64,000 nucleotides of DNA from an uncultured Eubacterium sp. (GTDB taxonomy: Bacteria > Bacillota > Clostridia > Lachnospirales > Lachnospiraceae). The stretch is taken from positions 50,806 through 114,805 of the forward strand of contig CAJUHV010000003.1 in NCBI GenBank assembly GCA_910586445.1, in the 5' to 3' direction. How positions within the stretch are numbered: the stretch's first letter is position 1; each line of letters begins with the position of its first letter. Made by a program: the position numbers and the translations under genes. This document shows, in pieces, positions 1-8,896 of the stretch. The notes beneath the pieces are model-generated. The model did not search any database, was not told the DNA's origin, and saw only the letters and a program-made list of their open reading frames with translations.

Positions 1-1023
1 GAATGCAGCGGCTTCTTCCCAGCTCCATATAAGAGTCCTATCCCTATTTTCCTTTTTCTTTAATTCTGTAAACAGTTCCTGCTTTAATACATTATAAGTC
101 CCAAATCTTCCTACAGCGATTCCCGCTGCGGTATTTGAGGCATAGACAGCCTCATCTATAGGACTATGGACAGACAAAAACGCTGCCAGCACAGCCATGA
201 CCGTATCCCCCGCACCGGAAACATCAAATACTTCCCTTGCCTGGGACTGATATGTATAAAAGCTGCCGTCTCTCCCAACATACGTCATTCCCAGCTGCGA
301 CCGCGTAATAAGCAGGCCCTTTAAAGAATATTTATGGCATAGTTCTAATCCATATTTAACAATATCCTCTTCTGTATTACTGCACGCACTGCCGACAGCC
401 TCTTTAAACTCCTTAAAATTAGGTGTGATCAAATCAGCACCTTCATACTTTGTCCAGTCCTTTGCTTTTGCATCTACTAAAACTATTTTCTTCTGCCTGC
501 GTGCCTGTTCAATAATTTTTCTGCAGATTTCATCCGTACATATACCTTTATTATAATCTGATATAATCACTACATCAGACCTGCTGATACAGTATTCCAG
601 ACTCTCACATACTCTTTTTGTCCCTTCCCCATCCAGTTTGGCTGCCTCTTCTTTGTCGACTCTTAGAATCTGCTGATTCATTCCTATAACACGGGTTTTT
701 GTTGTTGTCTGCACTTGATCACTTTTTATTCCTTGAAACTGTATTCCTTTAGTTTCCAATTTTTCATTCAGCATAAAGCCTTCTGCATCGTTTCCAATCC
801 TTCCAATAATGCTTACTTGAATGCCCATTGCCCGGATATTTCCTGCGACATTCGCAGCTCCGCCCAGTGCTGCCTCTTCCCGGTCTGTCAGAACAACCGG
901 AACAGGTGCTTCTGGTGATATTCTTCCAATGCTGCCATATATATACTTGTCCAGCATTAAGTCCCCATAAACCAGACATTTTACATTTTTCGACCGTCTT
1001 TCATATTCCTGATACGTGATCAT
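1..1023 (-). CDS. hldE: HldE/RfaE-type D-glycero-D-manno-heptose-7-phosphate kinase (partial, 3' end outside window)
   Basis: The visible 341 codons match the N-terminal PfkB-fold kinase of HldE: the start motif GDLMLDKYIYG followed by RISPEAPVPV, the GGAANVAGNI sugar-binding segment near residue 55, and the DVSGAGDT phosphate-binding and catalytic signature near residue 265. HldE phosphorylates heptose 7-phosphate at C1; in full-length members a C-terminal nucleotidyltransferase then makes ADP-heptose. That second domain would lie beyond position 1, so bifunctionality is inferred. The start is the ATG at 1021-1023 behind GGAAGGAAAAAT. gmhA lies 71 bases upstream, completing the first two steps of the pathway. 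HddA of the GDP-heptose pathway is a GHMP kinase, so this is the ADP-type fold. Confidence 0.88.
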   Translation of the reverse strand, partial: MITYQEYERRSKNVKCLVYGDLMLDKYIYGSIGRISPEAPVPVVLTDREEAALGGAANVAGNIRAMGIQVSIIGRIGNDAEGFMLNEKLETKGIQFQGIKSDQVQTTTKTRVIGMNQQILRVDKEEAAKLDGEGTKRVCESLEYCISRSDVVIISDYNKGICTDEICRKIIEQARRQKKIVLVDAKAKDWTKYEGADLITPNFKEFKEAVGSACSNTEEDIVKYGLELCHKYSLKGLLITRSQLGMTYVGRDGSFYTYQSQAREVFDVSGAGDTVMAVLAAFLSVHSPIDEAVYASNTAAGIAVGRFGTYNVLKQELFTELKKKENRDRTLIWSWEEAAAF

Positions 1024-1094
1024 ATTTTTCCTTCCATAAATTAATACTGTGCTTAGAGCGTGTTTAAAAAATGCTTTCGTATTTCATATAATGT

Positions 1095-1679
1095 TCATGC
1101 TTCGCACTGATCAAAAAGCAGTTTTTCTATGTATTCACACATTAAATGCACCGTAAATGTATGTATTTCCTGTATTCTAGGCGTTATGGATGAAGGAACA
1201 ATAAGCGGCCGGTCACACAGATCTTTCATTATGCCTCCATCATTTCCCAATAGTCCTATTGTCAGAACACCTTTTTCTTGTGCGTTTTTTACTGCCCGAA
1301 TCAAATTTTCTGATTTTCCACTTGTGGATATTGCAATAAACACATCTCCACGGTCAGCCAGTCCTTCCAGCTGCCTCGAAAATACACAGTCAAAGCCATA
1401 GTCATTTCCGATACAAGATATGACCGACGGATCTACACATAGTGAAACAGCCGGCAGGCTTTTGCGGTCCATCATAAACCTGCCGACAATTTCTGCTGCA
1501 AAGTGCTGTGCATCTGCTGCACTGCCTCCATTTCCTGCTAACAGAATCTTTCCGCCTGACATTAAACAATCTGCCAAGTCATGTACTGCTTCTTCCAGCT
1601 GATTCATATAATTAGAAATCCGCAGCACTTCTAACAATTCTATTTTTTGATCAATGATTTCTTTTAAGTATTTCTGCAT
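1095..1679 (-). CDS. gmhA: Sedoheptulose-7-phosphate isomerase GmhA
   Basis: 194 residues, the usual GmhA length, with a single SIS domain. The GNGGSAADAQHFAAE motif around residues 49-63 is diagnostic, followed by the AISTSGKSENL phosphate loop near residue 115 and the C-terminal QEIHTFTVHLMCEYIE helix that carries active-site residues. The enzyme turns sedoheptulose 7-phosphate into heptose 7-phosphate, the substrate of the neighbouring HldE-type kinase. The start follows GGAGGAAAA. Its position beside hldE and close to a GT9 transferase ties the pathway to the surface glycan made by this operon. Confidence 0.95.
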   Translation of the reverse strand: MQKYLKEIIDQKIELLEVLRISNYMNQLEEAVHDLADCLMSGGKILLAGNGGSAADAQHFAAEIVGRFMMDRKSLPAVSLCVDPSVISCIGNDYGFDCVFSRQLEGLADRGDVFIAISTSGKSENLIRAVKNAQEKGVLTIGLLGNDGGIMKDLCDRPLIVPSSITPRIQEIHTFTVHLMCEYIEKLLFDQCEA

Positions 1680-1712
1680 TTTTCCTCCATTTTATAACAT
1701 GCCAGGTCAATA

Positions 1713-3176
1713 CTATTCGATATTCCGTACTGAACGCATTTCGCCCAGACAAATATCAAACGAAACGGAATCCAGTAACCTGCCGGTTTCCCTGCTATAG
1801 ACAATCATATTAATGCCCTTCTGGTTTTTGGAATACTCCCTTCCATCTAAAATAATAGAACAATCCATTCCATGATCATTCCTTATACTAGTCATATGAT
1901 AAACAGGCCCGCTATCCAGTCTGCCTGATAATTCCAGTAAATTATCATCCTTTTTCTCAGTCACCCTGCCGCAGTCAGATACTGCAATATAACCTTTCTG
2001 TGGATTGTGCACCGCTGCTCCAAATCCTAAATCTTTCAGCATCCGTTTATCCGTGTCATCCATACTGCCTGATACGGTTTCCTTCATAGACAAAAACACA
2101 CAATACCTATCCCCCGCCTTTTTCAATGCGCTCAGATATTTATGAAAATCTGTAATATGTGAAAGCATAGCGTCTGATAATATATCCTCATAAATATCCC
2201 GGCTCATATCGGCATCCTTATAACGATCTGGTGCCTCCCGCCATCTTTCCAGATCCTTTATAAGCTGTTCTGTCCTCAGTCTGGCTCCTGTGGAATCCAG
2301 GTGAAAAAGCGGCTCATAAAAATAACTATAATCTATCATATAATCCACATAATTTGATATCACGGCACAATCCAGACGTCTGGCCAGCTCTTTTTGAAAA
2401 CTAATAAATTCTTCCGCATCCGCCGTCATTTCTCCGTTTGCGATAGGATACGCAGCTACAAGCATCACTGCTCCCCTCTTTTGCAGATAAGCATTCAGTT
2501 CATTCAGCCTATTTACTGTAATCTCATCAATTTCTGGAACCCGGACATCGTTCTGCTGCACATTAATATTTCCTTCCCTATAAACCTCTATATCTCCATA
2601 CTCATTAAATGCTTTTCTTGAATAAACTCCGCCCACATCTGCATTACCAGTATTTAATGCATACAAATTCAAACATTTCTTCAGATATACAGGAAACCCC
2701 TCTGCCATCCTGCGCATATCCTTCCATCTCAATAAATTCCATAAACTATAATTATTTTCTAATGCTGTCCATACGACCATAGCATCTTCCATCGTGTCAT
2801 AATCTGCAAAATCCGTATGGCAGACAATATAAATATCATCCTTTTCTACCTTAATCTTTGCCATTTCCTCATGAAATGCATTGCCGGCGCCGCCGTGCAG
2901 TCCCATATTTATTACCGGCATGCCAAATCTGGTTTGCAAAAGAGATGATTCCAAACCAAAAGACAGATTGGAATTGCCAAGCAGAACCATTTTAGGACTG
3001 CTGACAGATTTAAGCCTCTCTGCCTTATCAATCAGCGAAGCATTGTATCCTTGTCCATACTGCGGCAGCACGTGATGTATATATCCAAGCAGTATCGATG
3101 CTGCCAGAATCAGTCTGACAGCGATTATCTTAAAACTGAAAATAAATAAACTGCGTCTGCACATATCCTGTTCCAT
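1713..3176 (-). CDS. Membrane-anchored SGNH-like protein with C-terminal ILEI-type domain (MBOAT partner)
   Basis: 487 residues. An N-terminal membrane segment (about residues 8-33) is followed by an SGNH-like extracellular domain: VLLGNSNLSFG near residue 65 resembles the Ser-containing block I (GNS instead of GDS), and FHLDSTGARL near residue 290 resembles the C-terminal His block. The last 60 or so residues (KGINMIVYSRETGRLLDSVSFD) look like an ILEI/FAM3 domain, seen in bacterial glycan enzymes. The gene follows, and overlaps by 47 bases, an MBOAT acyltransferase, the arrangement of PatA/PatB and AlgI/AlgJ, so a role as extracellular O-acyl transferase partner is likely. The catalytic triad is not proven from sequence alone. 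Confidence 0.7.
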   Translation of the reverse strand: MEQDMCRRSLFIFSFKIIAVRLILAASILLGYIHHVLPQYGQGYNASLIDKAERLKSVSSPKMVLLGNSNLSFGLESSLLQTRFGMPVINMGLHGGAGNAFHEEMAKIKVEKDDIYIVCHTDFADYDTMEDAMVVWTALENNYSLWNLLRWKDMRRMAEGFPVYLKKCLNLYALNTGNADVGGVYSRKAFNEYGDIEVYREGNINVQQNDVRVPEIDEITVNRLNELNAYLQKRGAVMLVAAYPIANGEMTADAEEFISFQKELARRLDCAVISNYVDYMIDYSYFYEPLFHLDSTGARLRTEQLIKDLERWREAPDRYKDADMSRDIYEDILSDAMLSHITDFHKYLSALKKAGDRYCVFLSMKETVSGSMDDTDKRMLKDLGFGAAVHNPQKGYIAVSDCGRVTEKKDDNLLELSGRLDSGPVYHMTSIRNDHGMDCSIILDGREYSKNQKGINMIVYSRETGRLLDSVSFDICLGEMRSVRNIE

Positions 3177-4602
3177 AAATCCCCCAATAAAGGATCACCA
3201 TCAGAATGATCCAGTAAAATATCCATCGAAAAACCGCCTGCTGCCTAAACACCATCTTACTGATATCTTTTCCGGCATACTTCGCCATATCCGCCACTCC
3301 AAGGACTATCAGCGATAAAAATATAACCGCAAACCTGCCTATGGAATCAAACATGCCTGCATATCCTCCAGCAAGAAACCATTCCAGCCTAAAATCCAAT
3401 GCAACTGAGTGGAGAATATCGGCTCCTGCACGTAATGACCCCGCACGAAAAAAAATCCAAGTCACATCAATTGCTATAAACGTCGCTAACCTGCAGCAGA
3501 TCCTGTATGCGATCCTGTCCTCTTTGATTTTCAGACGGCCTTTCAGCCTGTTCCATGCAGGGCGGCTCAAATCCTCAATTATACTCATAGCTCCATTCAA
3601 AGCTCCCCACACAACATAATGCCAAGCCGCCCCATGCCACAGTCCCGAACATATAAATACAATCATTGTATTTAATTGTTTTCTGACCGTTCCAGTTTTA
3701 CCCCCCCCCAACGGTTTATAGATGTAATCTCTCAACCAGGATGTCAGCGATATATGCCATCTCCTCCAAAAATCTTTGACAGATACCGCCAAGTATGGCA
3801 TGTTAAAATTTTCATTCAAACGATATCCTAATACTGCAGCACTGCCGATTGCCAATTTTGTATACCCTTCAAAATCAGCATAGATTTGAAACGCAAACAG
3901 AATGGATGCGGTCAGCAGTTCCATGCCGGCATACCCTGCCGGTTCTGCGAATACAGGATCTATCACCGCTGCAATATTATCTGCCACTACCATTTTAAGA
4001 AACAGGCCATATGCCATTGCTAGAAGTCCATATGCAGCTTTTTGCAGGTCAAATAACGCGGGCTTTTCCAACTGGAGCAGCAGATTTCCAGATCTCTCGA
4101 TCGGCCCTGCCACTAGCTGTGGAAAAAAGGATACAAACAGCGCATAGCGGAAGAAATTTTTTTCTGTCCGGCTCTCTCCCCTATAAACGTCTGCTACATA
4201 TCCAACTGCCTGAAATGTAAAAAACGATATTCCAACCGGCAGCATAACGTCAAACACAGGAACTTTTAGTTCTATACGCACAATATTCAGCATCTGCTGC
4301 AGACTCTTCATCGCAAAATTCGAATATTTAAAGTAAAATAAAATCCCCATATTTAACAGAATGCAGCTTACTAATATCGCTTTTTTTACCGATATCTTTC
4401 CTGCTTTTTCCAGCAGCAGTCCACACACATAAGTTATAAATGTTGAAAAAAGCATCAAAACAGCGTGCTGTACATTCCAGCACATATAAAAATAATAACT
4501 GGCAAAAAGCAGCCACAGCTGTCTGGCTCTGTATGGAAGTACAAAATATAGGAAAACCACTGCAGGAAAAAAAATCAAATACTGTAATGAGTTAAATAAC
4601 AT
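3130..4602 (-). CDS. MBOAT-family O-acyltransferase (AlgI/PatA/DltB-like)
   Basis: 490 residues, polytopic, opening with the typical MLFNSLQYLIFFPAVV. The start at 4602 is chosen over the one at 4635 because GGGGAG sits eight bases before it. MBOAT hallmarks are PVGISFFTFQAVGYVADVYRG near residue 120, SVKDFWRRWHISLTSWLRDYIY near 270 and the catalytic-His region GLWHGAAWH near 320. Such proteins pass acetyl groups across the membrane for glycan O-acetylation with an SGNH partner, here the downstream gene. The PLGGGKTG codons contain a run of nine G (3701-3709), upstream of the catalytic His, so a one-base slip would inactivate the protein. Confidence 0.9.
   Translation of the reverse strand: MLFNSLQYLIFFPAVVFLYFVLPYRARQLWLLFASYYFYMCWNVQHAVLMLFSTFITYVCGLLLEKAGKISVKKAILVSCILLNMGILFYFKYSNFAMKSLQQMLNIVRIELKVPVFDVMLPVGISFFTFQAVGYVADVYRGESRTEKNFFRYALFVSFFPQLVAGPIERSGNLLLQLEKPALFDLQKAAYGLLAMAYGLFLKMVVADNIAAVIDPVFAEPAGYAGMELLTASILFAFQIYADFEGYTKLAIGSAAVLGYRLNENFNMPYLAVSVKDFWRRWHISLTSWLRDYIYKPLGGGKTGTVRKQLNTMIVFICSGLWHGAAWHYVVWGALNGAMSIIEDLSRPAWNRLKGRLKIKEDRIAYRICCRLATFIAIDVTWIFFRAGSLRAGADILHSVALDFRLEWFLAGGYAGMFDSIGRFAVIFLSLIVLGVADMAKYAGKDISKMVFRQQAVFRWIFYWIILMVILYWGIYGTGYVQTQFIYFQF
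3701..3709. repeat. Homopolymer G9/C9 inside the MBOAT gene
   Basis: Nine C on the plus strand, nine G on the coding strand, spanning Leu-Gly-Gly-Gly codons near residue 298. The frame is intact in this copy (ON). A change of one or two G would shift frame before the catalytic histidine. Confidence 0.95.
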
Positions 4603-4628
4603 AACTGCTTCTCCCCGATTAATTTGAT

Positions 4629-5708
4629 TCAGCAAAACATATTTTTCTGCAGTCTCTGTACAGGATTTTCAACCAGCCTCTCTGTAAGAAATCCTGCCGC
4701 CACAGACAACAGTACCGATAAAACCATCAAAGCAAAAACATGCAGTGCTATACCATGATATAGGAACACCTGCACCAGTATCTGCTGAATCGGAAAACTA
4801 AAAAGATAGATCCCATAAGATAGATCCCGGTTATTTACTGCTGAAAAATACGGCCTGTCAGCCAGTGCAAATGCCAGCACTGCATATGGCAGAAAACAAT
4901 ACGCAGCAAGACAGGATACAAATGCCGGAACTGGTCCTAAAACCGCCAGAACCGCCAGCAGCAGTACAGACACCTGCAGATTTAAATACTTCTCCAGCCC
5001 GCACACAGCAATCAGGCTGCCTGCCATCTCATATGGCACAACCCGGACCACCGGGGACAAAACCTGCCCCAGTTCCCTGCCTGCAATAACAAGATGCGTT
5101 TCTCCAATACCCCCCCCCGCTCCAAAAATGCATGCTGCCAGTACAGCTGCCGCCGTACATGCAGCCCAAAAAACCCCTGAACGGGCTGTCATTTTTCTTC
5201 CGGTATTGATCCATAAAGGAAGAAACAGATACATCATAAATTCCACAGGCAGACTCCAAAGCGAACCATTTACCGCTGCCGGGTATGGATTGTCCAAAAA
5301 TACTCCCGGCAGAGAATGATTTATGTATAAAAGGCTGTTCATCAAATATTTCCATGTCAGTCTGTCTGAAAAATACTCCTTCCATGACAGGCTCGTTACA
5401 GCAGGGCCTGCCAAAAACACTATCGTGCATACACAAAAAATCAGAGCAGGAAAAATCCGAAAACATCTCCTGCATATATATCCGGCAAAATCCCGGCTCT
5501 TTATCCAGCTCTTTGATATTAAATAGCCTCCGATCACAAAAAATATGCTTACTCCTATTTCTTGAACCGGCATCCCATAAAACACAGGTACAGTTTTTCC
5601 TGCCAGAATATGCATATGTCCCGCCATGACAAATAAAGCTGCGATCAGCCTGACTGCGCCAAAATTATTATTTTTTATTTTTCTATCACGCTCTTTACGG
5701 CTTTCCAT
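4629..5708 (-). CDS. Acyltransferase-3 family membrane O-acyltransferase (OafA-like)
   Basis: 359 residues with about ten hydrophobic segments. The N-terminus NNNFGAVRLIAALFVMAGHMH carries the conserved His of acyltransferase-3 proteins, and NPYPAAVNGSLWSLPVEFMMYL near residue 150 is the second family signature. These enzymes O-acetylate surface polysaccharides using cytoplasmic acetyl-CoA. GGAGG lies just before the start; the gene overlaps the upstream GT9 gene by 34 bases. Codons for Ala-Gly-Gly-Gly-Ile near residue 197 contain a run of nine G (5110-5118), the second in this operon. A paralogue lies at 13574-14668 without such a run. Confidence 0.92.
   Translation of the reverse strand: MESRKERDRKIKNNNFGAVRLIAALFVMAGHMHILAGKTVPVFYGMPVQEIGVSIFFVIGGYLISKSWIKSRDFAGYICRRCFRIFPALIFCVCTIVFLAGPAVTSLSWKEYFSDRLTWKYLMNSLLYINHSLPGVFLDNPYPAAVNGSLWSLPVEFMMYLFLPLWINTGRKMTARSGVFWAACTAAAVLAACIFGAGGGIGETHLVIAGRELGQVLSPVVRVVPYEMAGSLIAVCGLEKYLNLQVSVLLLAVLAVLGPVPAFVSCLAAYCFLPYAVLAFALADRPYFSAVNNRDLSYGIYLFSFPIQQILVQVFLYHGIALHVFALMVLSVLLSVAAGFLTERLVENPVQRLQKNMFC
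5110..5118. repeat. Homopolymer G9/C9 inside an acyltransferase-3 gene
   Basis: Nine C on the plus strand, read as GCG GGG GGG GGT on the coding strand (Ala-Gly-Gly-Gly) near residue 197. The gene is in frame here; slippage would truncate it in mid-membrane domain. Confidence 0.95.
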
Positions 5709-6886
5709 ACATCCTCCAGCCCAATCCGGCTGATACAGGGATATATATCATATCCCTTATACCTGCATCGGTTCCCACAGTCAAAGCATTCCATCTTCCT
5801 GCTGACCAGTACCGGATCTTTATATCCGCAGGCAGAATACTGGTAATGTGCATAACGCTCATAAGTATACCCGCCGCATACAATGACAGTATCCACCTGC
5901 TTTGCCACGCCAATATGATACACACTCGTATCGTTCGTCAGAATCATCTTCGCATGCCCTATCACTTCTATAAATTCCATAATGCTGGTTTTTCCAATCA
6001 GGCTGCACACCGATACATCTGGTATAAGAGCCAGAAACTGATCTGTAACGGCTTTATCCAGATCCGTACCACAGACCAATAAGCACCACCCTGTCTTTTG
6101 ATATATTCTGCGGGCAATTTGTGCAAACTTTTCTACCGGCCACCTTTTTACGCTCATGCTCGCTGATGGATATACAATAAAATACTGATCTGGCAGCTCC
6201 ACATGCCATAGTTCTACCGGCGAAAACACTGCCGGATGCGGCTTGAACTCTGCGGCCCCAAGCTTCATCAGGCAGAGACTGTAAAACTGGATTAAATGCA
6301 TCTGCCTGCTAATTGTAATCACTCTTGAATAAACGTTCCTGCGCAGCCACTGCGGACACTGACAGCCCAATGTCTTATCCAGCACACCGATCTTTTCCAA
6401 TGCACAGACAGCCCTGCTTGCAAACAAATTCATCGTACAATCTCCGCTGCCGACAGGATCAAATAAAATATCATAGCATTCCTGCCTGAGTATTCGAAAC
6501 ATCTGTCTTCTCAACCGCAGATTTACCGCTGCACCTATAAAATCAATCGGAATCACCTTGTCAAAAATGCCTGTGCTTAGATACAGTTCTTCGAGTCCTG
6601 CCTGGCATGCAATATTCAGTTTACAATGGCTGACAGGATAAATATCTCTCAAACGTCCTGCTGCTCCTAGAAACATTACCGCATCGCCCAAAGCCAGATT
6701 ATACATAACCAGTACTTTTTTCCTCTCACCAGTCTTCTTCCTGCCTGCTTTCAGTCCAAACAGCAGTACGCTGTCCAGAACATAAAATAGTATGCGCATT
6801 TTCTGCAGAAATGGTTTTTTCCATAACGCTTGATTTAATTTCAAAAATACTCCTTTTACAAATCCATGCATATGACCAGATCCCAC
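5675..6886 (-). CDS. Glycosyltransferase family 9 (heptosyltransferase-like)
   Basis: 403 residues. The N-terminal KVLVMYNLALGDAVMFLGAAGRLR is the GT9 acceptor-domain signature; the C-terminal half has the donor-domain pattern YPSASMSVKRWPVEKFAQIARR, then LTNDTSVYHIGVAKQVDTVIVCGG, closely like WaaC/WaaF heptosyltransferases. GT9 enzymes use ADP-heptose, which gmhA and the HldE-type kinase of the same operon could supply. A Cys cluster (CFDCGNRCRYKGYDIYPC) near the C-terminus recalls the conserved Cys stretch of many GT9 proteins. The start shown is GTG behind GGAGGAGGG; ATG at 6871 is an alternative. In a Gram-positive this implies a heptose-containing glycan rather than LPS. Confidence 0.85.
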   Translation of the reverse strand: MGSGHMHGFVKGVFLKLNQALWKKPFLQKMRILFYVLDSVLLFGLKAGRKKTGERKKVLVMYNLALGDAVMFLGAAGRLRDIYPVSHCKLNIACQAGLEELYLSTGIFDKVIPIDFIGAAVNLRLRRQMFRILRQECYDILFDPVGSGDCTMNLFASRAVCALEKIGVLDKTLGCQCPQWLRRNVYSRVITISRQMHLIQFYSLCLMKLGAAEFKPHPAVFSPVELWHVELPDQYFIVYPSASMSVKRWPVEKFAQIARRIYQKTGWCLLVCGTDLDKAVTDQFLALIPDVSVCSLIGKTSIMEFIEVIGHAKMILTNDTSVYHIGVAKQVDTVIVCGGYTYERYAHYQYSACGYKDPVLVSRKMECFDCGNRCRYKGYDIYPCISRIGLEDVWKAVKSVIEK

Positions 6887-6888
6887 AG

Positions 6889-8097
6889 CTATGTTTCCCT
6901 CCTCCAGTACCTCACAATAATAACTGCCATAAACAGCAGCTCACATGACATCAGTACTACATACAAAGCAGCCGCTCCACGAAGCCCGCCTTTTTCTACC
7001 ATATACTTCGAAATCCCAAACGCTGCGGCTGCTGTTACAGAAAACACACCTGCCATTAGGAAATGTTTTCTAATAACTGTAAGACACGCAGCAAAAAAAT
7101 TAACAAGCGCTGCAATCCCGCCTCCGGCCAATAATACAGCAAAATCTACAGCATACTGCTGAAGCGGCAGTCCATACAGCATACCTAAAATTCTGATTCC
7201 AATGCCTGCTCCAAGCAGACATGCCGCTGTGGTTATAAAAAAGATGTATTCTACCTGTTTTTTTACAAAATCATAAAATTCACTGCTCCTTCCATCCTTC
7301 CATATCTGCGCAGCCTCCACTAATTTTGGCCGGTAAATCGCCTCACTAAGAAGTCCGATACAAAACACAGGCATAAAAAGTATGCTGAAATATGCCTGCA
7401 CTTCTTCTGTCAGGCATGCATCTATGGCATATTTAGGAACGTTACAGATAAATATGTTTAAGAAATTCATAAAAAATATGGGAAAACACTCTTTTATTAT
7501 TTTCCTGCACCTGCAGAGATCTATTTCCTCTTCCTGCTGAGTCCTTTTAAGCAGAATATACTCAATACATACAAATATAATCGATTGAACGGCCAACGTT
7601 ACAAATAATTCAAATACTCCACTGCCTGCTGACAGCAGGACTAAAATAATGCCATACCCGGCAAGCATTCGAAATGTACCAAATCGGCACGCAGCATCAA
7701 GCCTGCCCAACCGCTGCAATTCTCCATGAAGCAGGTCTTCATAAACCTCTGACAGCTTTAAAATACAAATGCATGCTACAAACAGCATCTTCTGTCTGTC
7801 ATAACCAATACATAGACAATATCCCACAGCAGATATAAATGCCAGAGCACATGTAACATTCCGAACAGCCTTATATTCCCAGAACGAATACATCCCTGTC
7901 ACATCACTTGCATGAAAATTTCTCACCCCGTATGCAGCAGCTGTCTGCATCAAATAGGCCGCTGCATATGCTAAAGATATAATGCCCGCCTTCTCGAGAT
8001 CCTCTTCTACCCTTGTTACCGCCATCACCATAACAGCAGACTGCAGCGCCGACAGAATGCCATATACCAAATTCCATAGATAGCTCCGCTTAATAAT
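6889..8097 (-). CDS. Wzx-like polysaccharide flippase (MOP superfamily)
   Basis: About 402 residues, polytopic. The N-terminus reads IIKRSYLWNLVYGILSALQS, then AGIISLAYAAAYLMQTAAAYG, GVRNFHASDV, the pattern of Firmicutes Wzx-type exporters that flip lipid-linked oligosaccharides. No ATG, GTG or CTG lies at a good distance from a ribosome site: the first conventional start is TTG at 8068-8070, which would remove the conserved KRSYLWN segment. A clean AGGAG (8106-8110) sits eight bases before ATT at 8095-8097, overlapping the stop of the upstream gene, so an ATT start is proposed and used here. A separate Wzm/Wzt exporter also lies in the operon. Confidence 0.75.
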   Translation of the reverse strand: MIKRSYLWNLVYGILSALQSAVMVMAVTRVEEDLEKAGIISLAYAAAYLMQTAAAYGVRNFHASDVTGMYSFWEYKAVRNVTCALAFISAVGYCLCIGYDRQKMLFVACICILKLSEVYEDLLHGELQRLGRLDAACRFGTFRMLAGYGIILVLLSAGSGVFELFVTLAVQSIIFVCIEYILLKRTQQEEEIDLCRCRKIIKECFPIFFMNFLNIFICNVPKYAIDACLTEEVQAYFSILFMPVFCIGLLSEAIYRPKLVEAAQIWKDGRSSEFYDFVKKQVEYIFFITTAACLLGAGIGIRILGMLYGLPLQQYAVDFAVLLAGGGIAALVNFFAACLTVIRKHFLMAGVFSVTAAAAFGISKYMVEKGGLRGAAALYVVLMSCELLFMAVIIVRYWRRET

Positions 8098-8896
8098 ACT
8101 TCACGCTCCTGCCATAAAAATGCATGATAATCCCAGCAATAGGCTTTGGCCAGAACCGGCACAAAATCTCATACTCTTCACGGGCTCTTGTATTCGTAGT
8201 TCTTATCAAATTCACAGTCTGATTATCCTCATTCATTCTGTGGTACAAAAGAACATCCTGTACATATACAAAAGATCCTTCCTGCTTTGACAGCCGTTCC
8301 CATAAATCCCAGTCCATAGAAGCCTTGTATTTTTCCCGGAAAACCTTCTTGGGAAGTTCTTTTTTCACACATACAACAGTAGGATGCGTAATCGGATCAC
8401 CCAGACACTGCACCAGTCTTTTGCCAAAAACCGTTTTTCCAAGCAGCCTGAATTTGAGCGGCAGCAGAAGCAGCCTTTTAATCCTGACCAATACAGATGG
8501 GACTTTATCAGGAATATCATTATGCATTTCCATGTAATTCGTAAACGCTATAATCGGCCGTTTAGAAATATTTAGATTGTCCAGCACCTTTTTTGTATAC
8601 TCAGGCAGAAAGATCTCGTCCTGATGTGCCAGCATAACCAACGGCGTCTCTGCCTGCGCAAGCGCAAAATTATAATCCCGTACCTGCCCGCCGCATGCAT
8701 TTACCCTGATTTCAAGCCCATAACGCTCTGCAATCTGCTGAATGTGGCTGTTTGGTGTAGAAGTAGCTATCATCACCTTTGCCCGGACTCTCTGATGCAG
8801 CAAAGAACGTATACACTCCTCAAGATATGCACATTCCTTATAAGCACATACCACAAAAGTAAGATCGTCTCCTGTATAATTATTTTTCCTTCCCAT
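8090..8896 (-). CDS. Family 2 glycosyltransferase
   Basis: 268 residues, GT-A fold. The segment LTFVVCAYKECAYLEECIRSLLHQ begins the domain; the nucleotide-binding acidic residues are in LVMLAHQDEIFLPEY near residue 92 (His-Gln-Asp in place of Asp-x-Asp). MDWDLWERLSKQEGSFVYV near residue 200 is the usual catalytic-base region. The start at 8896 is chosen because AGGAG lies eight bases upstream. It overlaps the SDR gene before it by 17 bases and its stop overlaps the proposed start of the flippase. Donor and acceptor cannot be told from sequence. Confidence 0.87.
   Translation of the reverse strand: MGRKNNYTGDDLTFVVCAYKECAYLEECIRSLLHQRVRAKVMIATSTPNSHIQQIAERYGLEIRVNACGGQVRDYNFALAQAETPLVMLAHQDEIFLPEYTKKVLDNLNISKRPIIAFTNYMEMHNDIPDKVPSVLVRIKRLLLLPLKFRLLGKTVFGKRLVQCLGDPITHPTVVCVKKELPKKVFREKYKASMDWDLWERLSKQEGSFVYVQDVLLYHRMNEDNQTVNLIRTTNTRAREEYEILCRFWPKPIAGIIMHFYGRSVKYY

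Noticed and set aside
8068..8070. TTG as start of the flippase
   Set aside because: Nearest GGAG is 13 bases away and the conserved N-terminal segment would be lost; an ATT start with an ideal site explains the data better.
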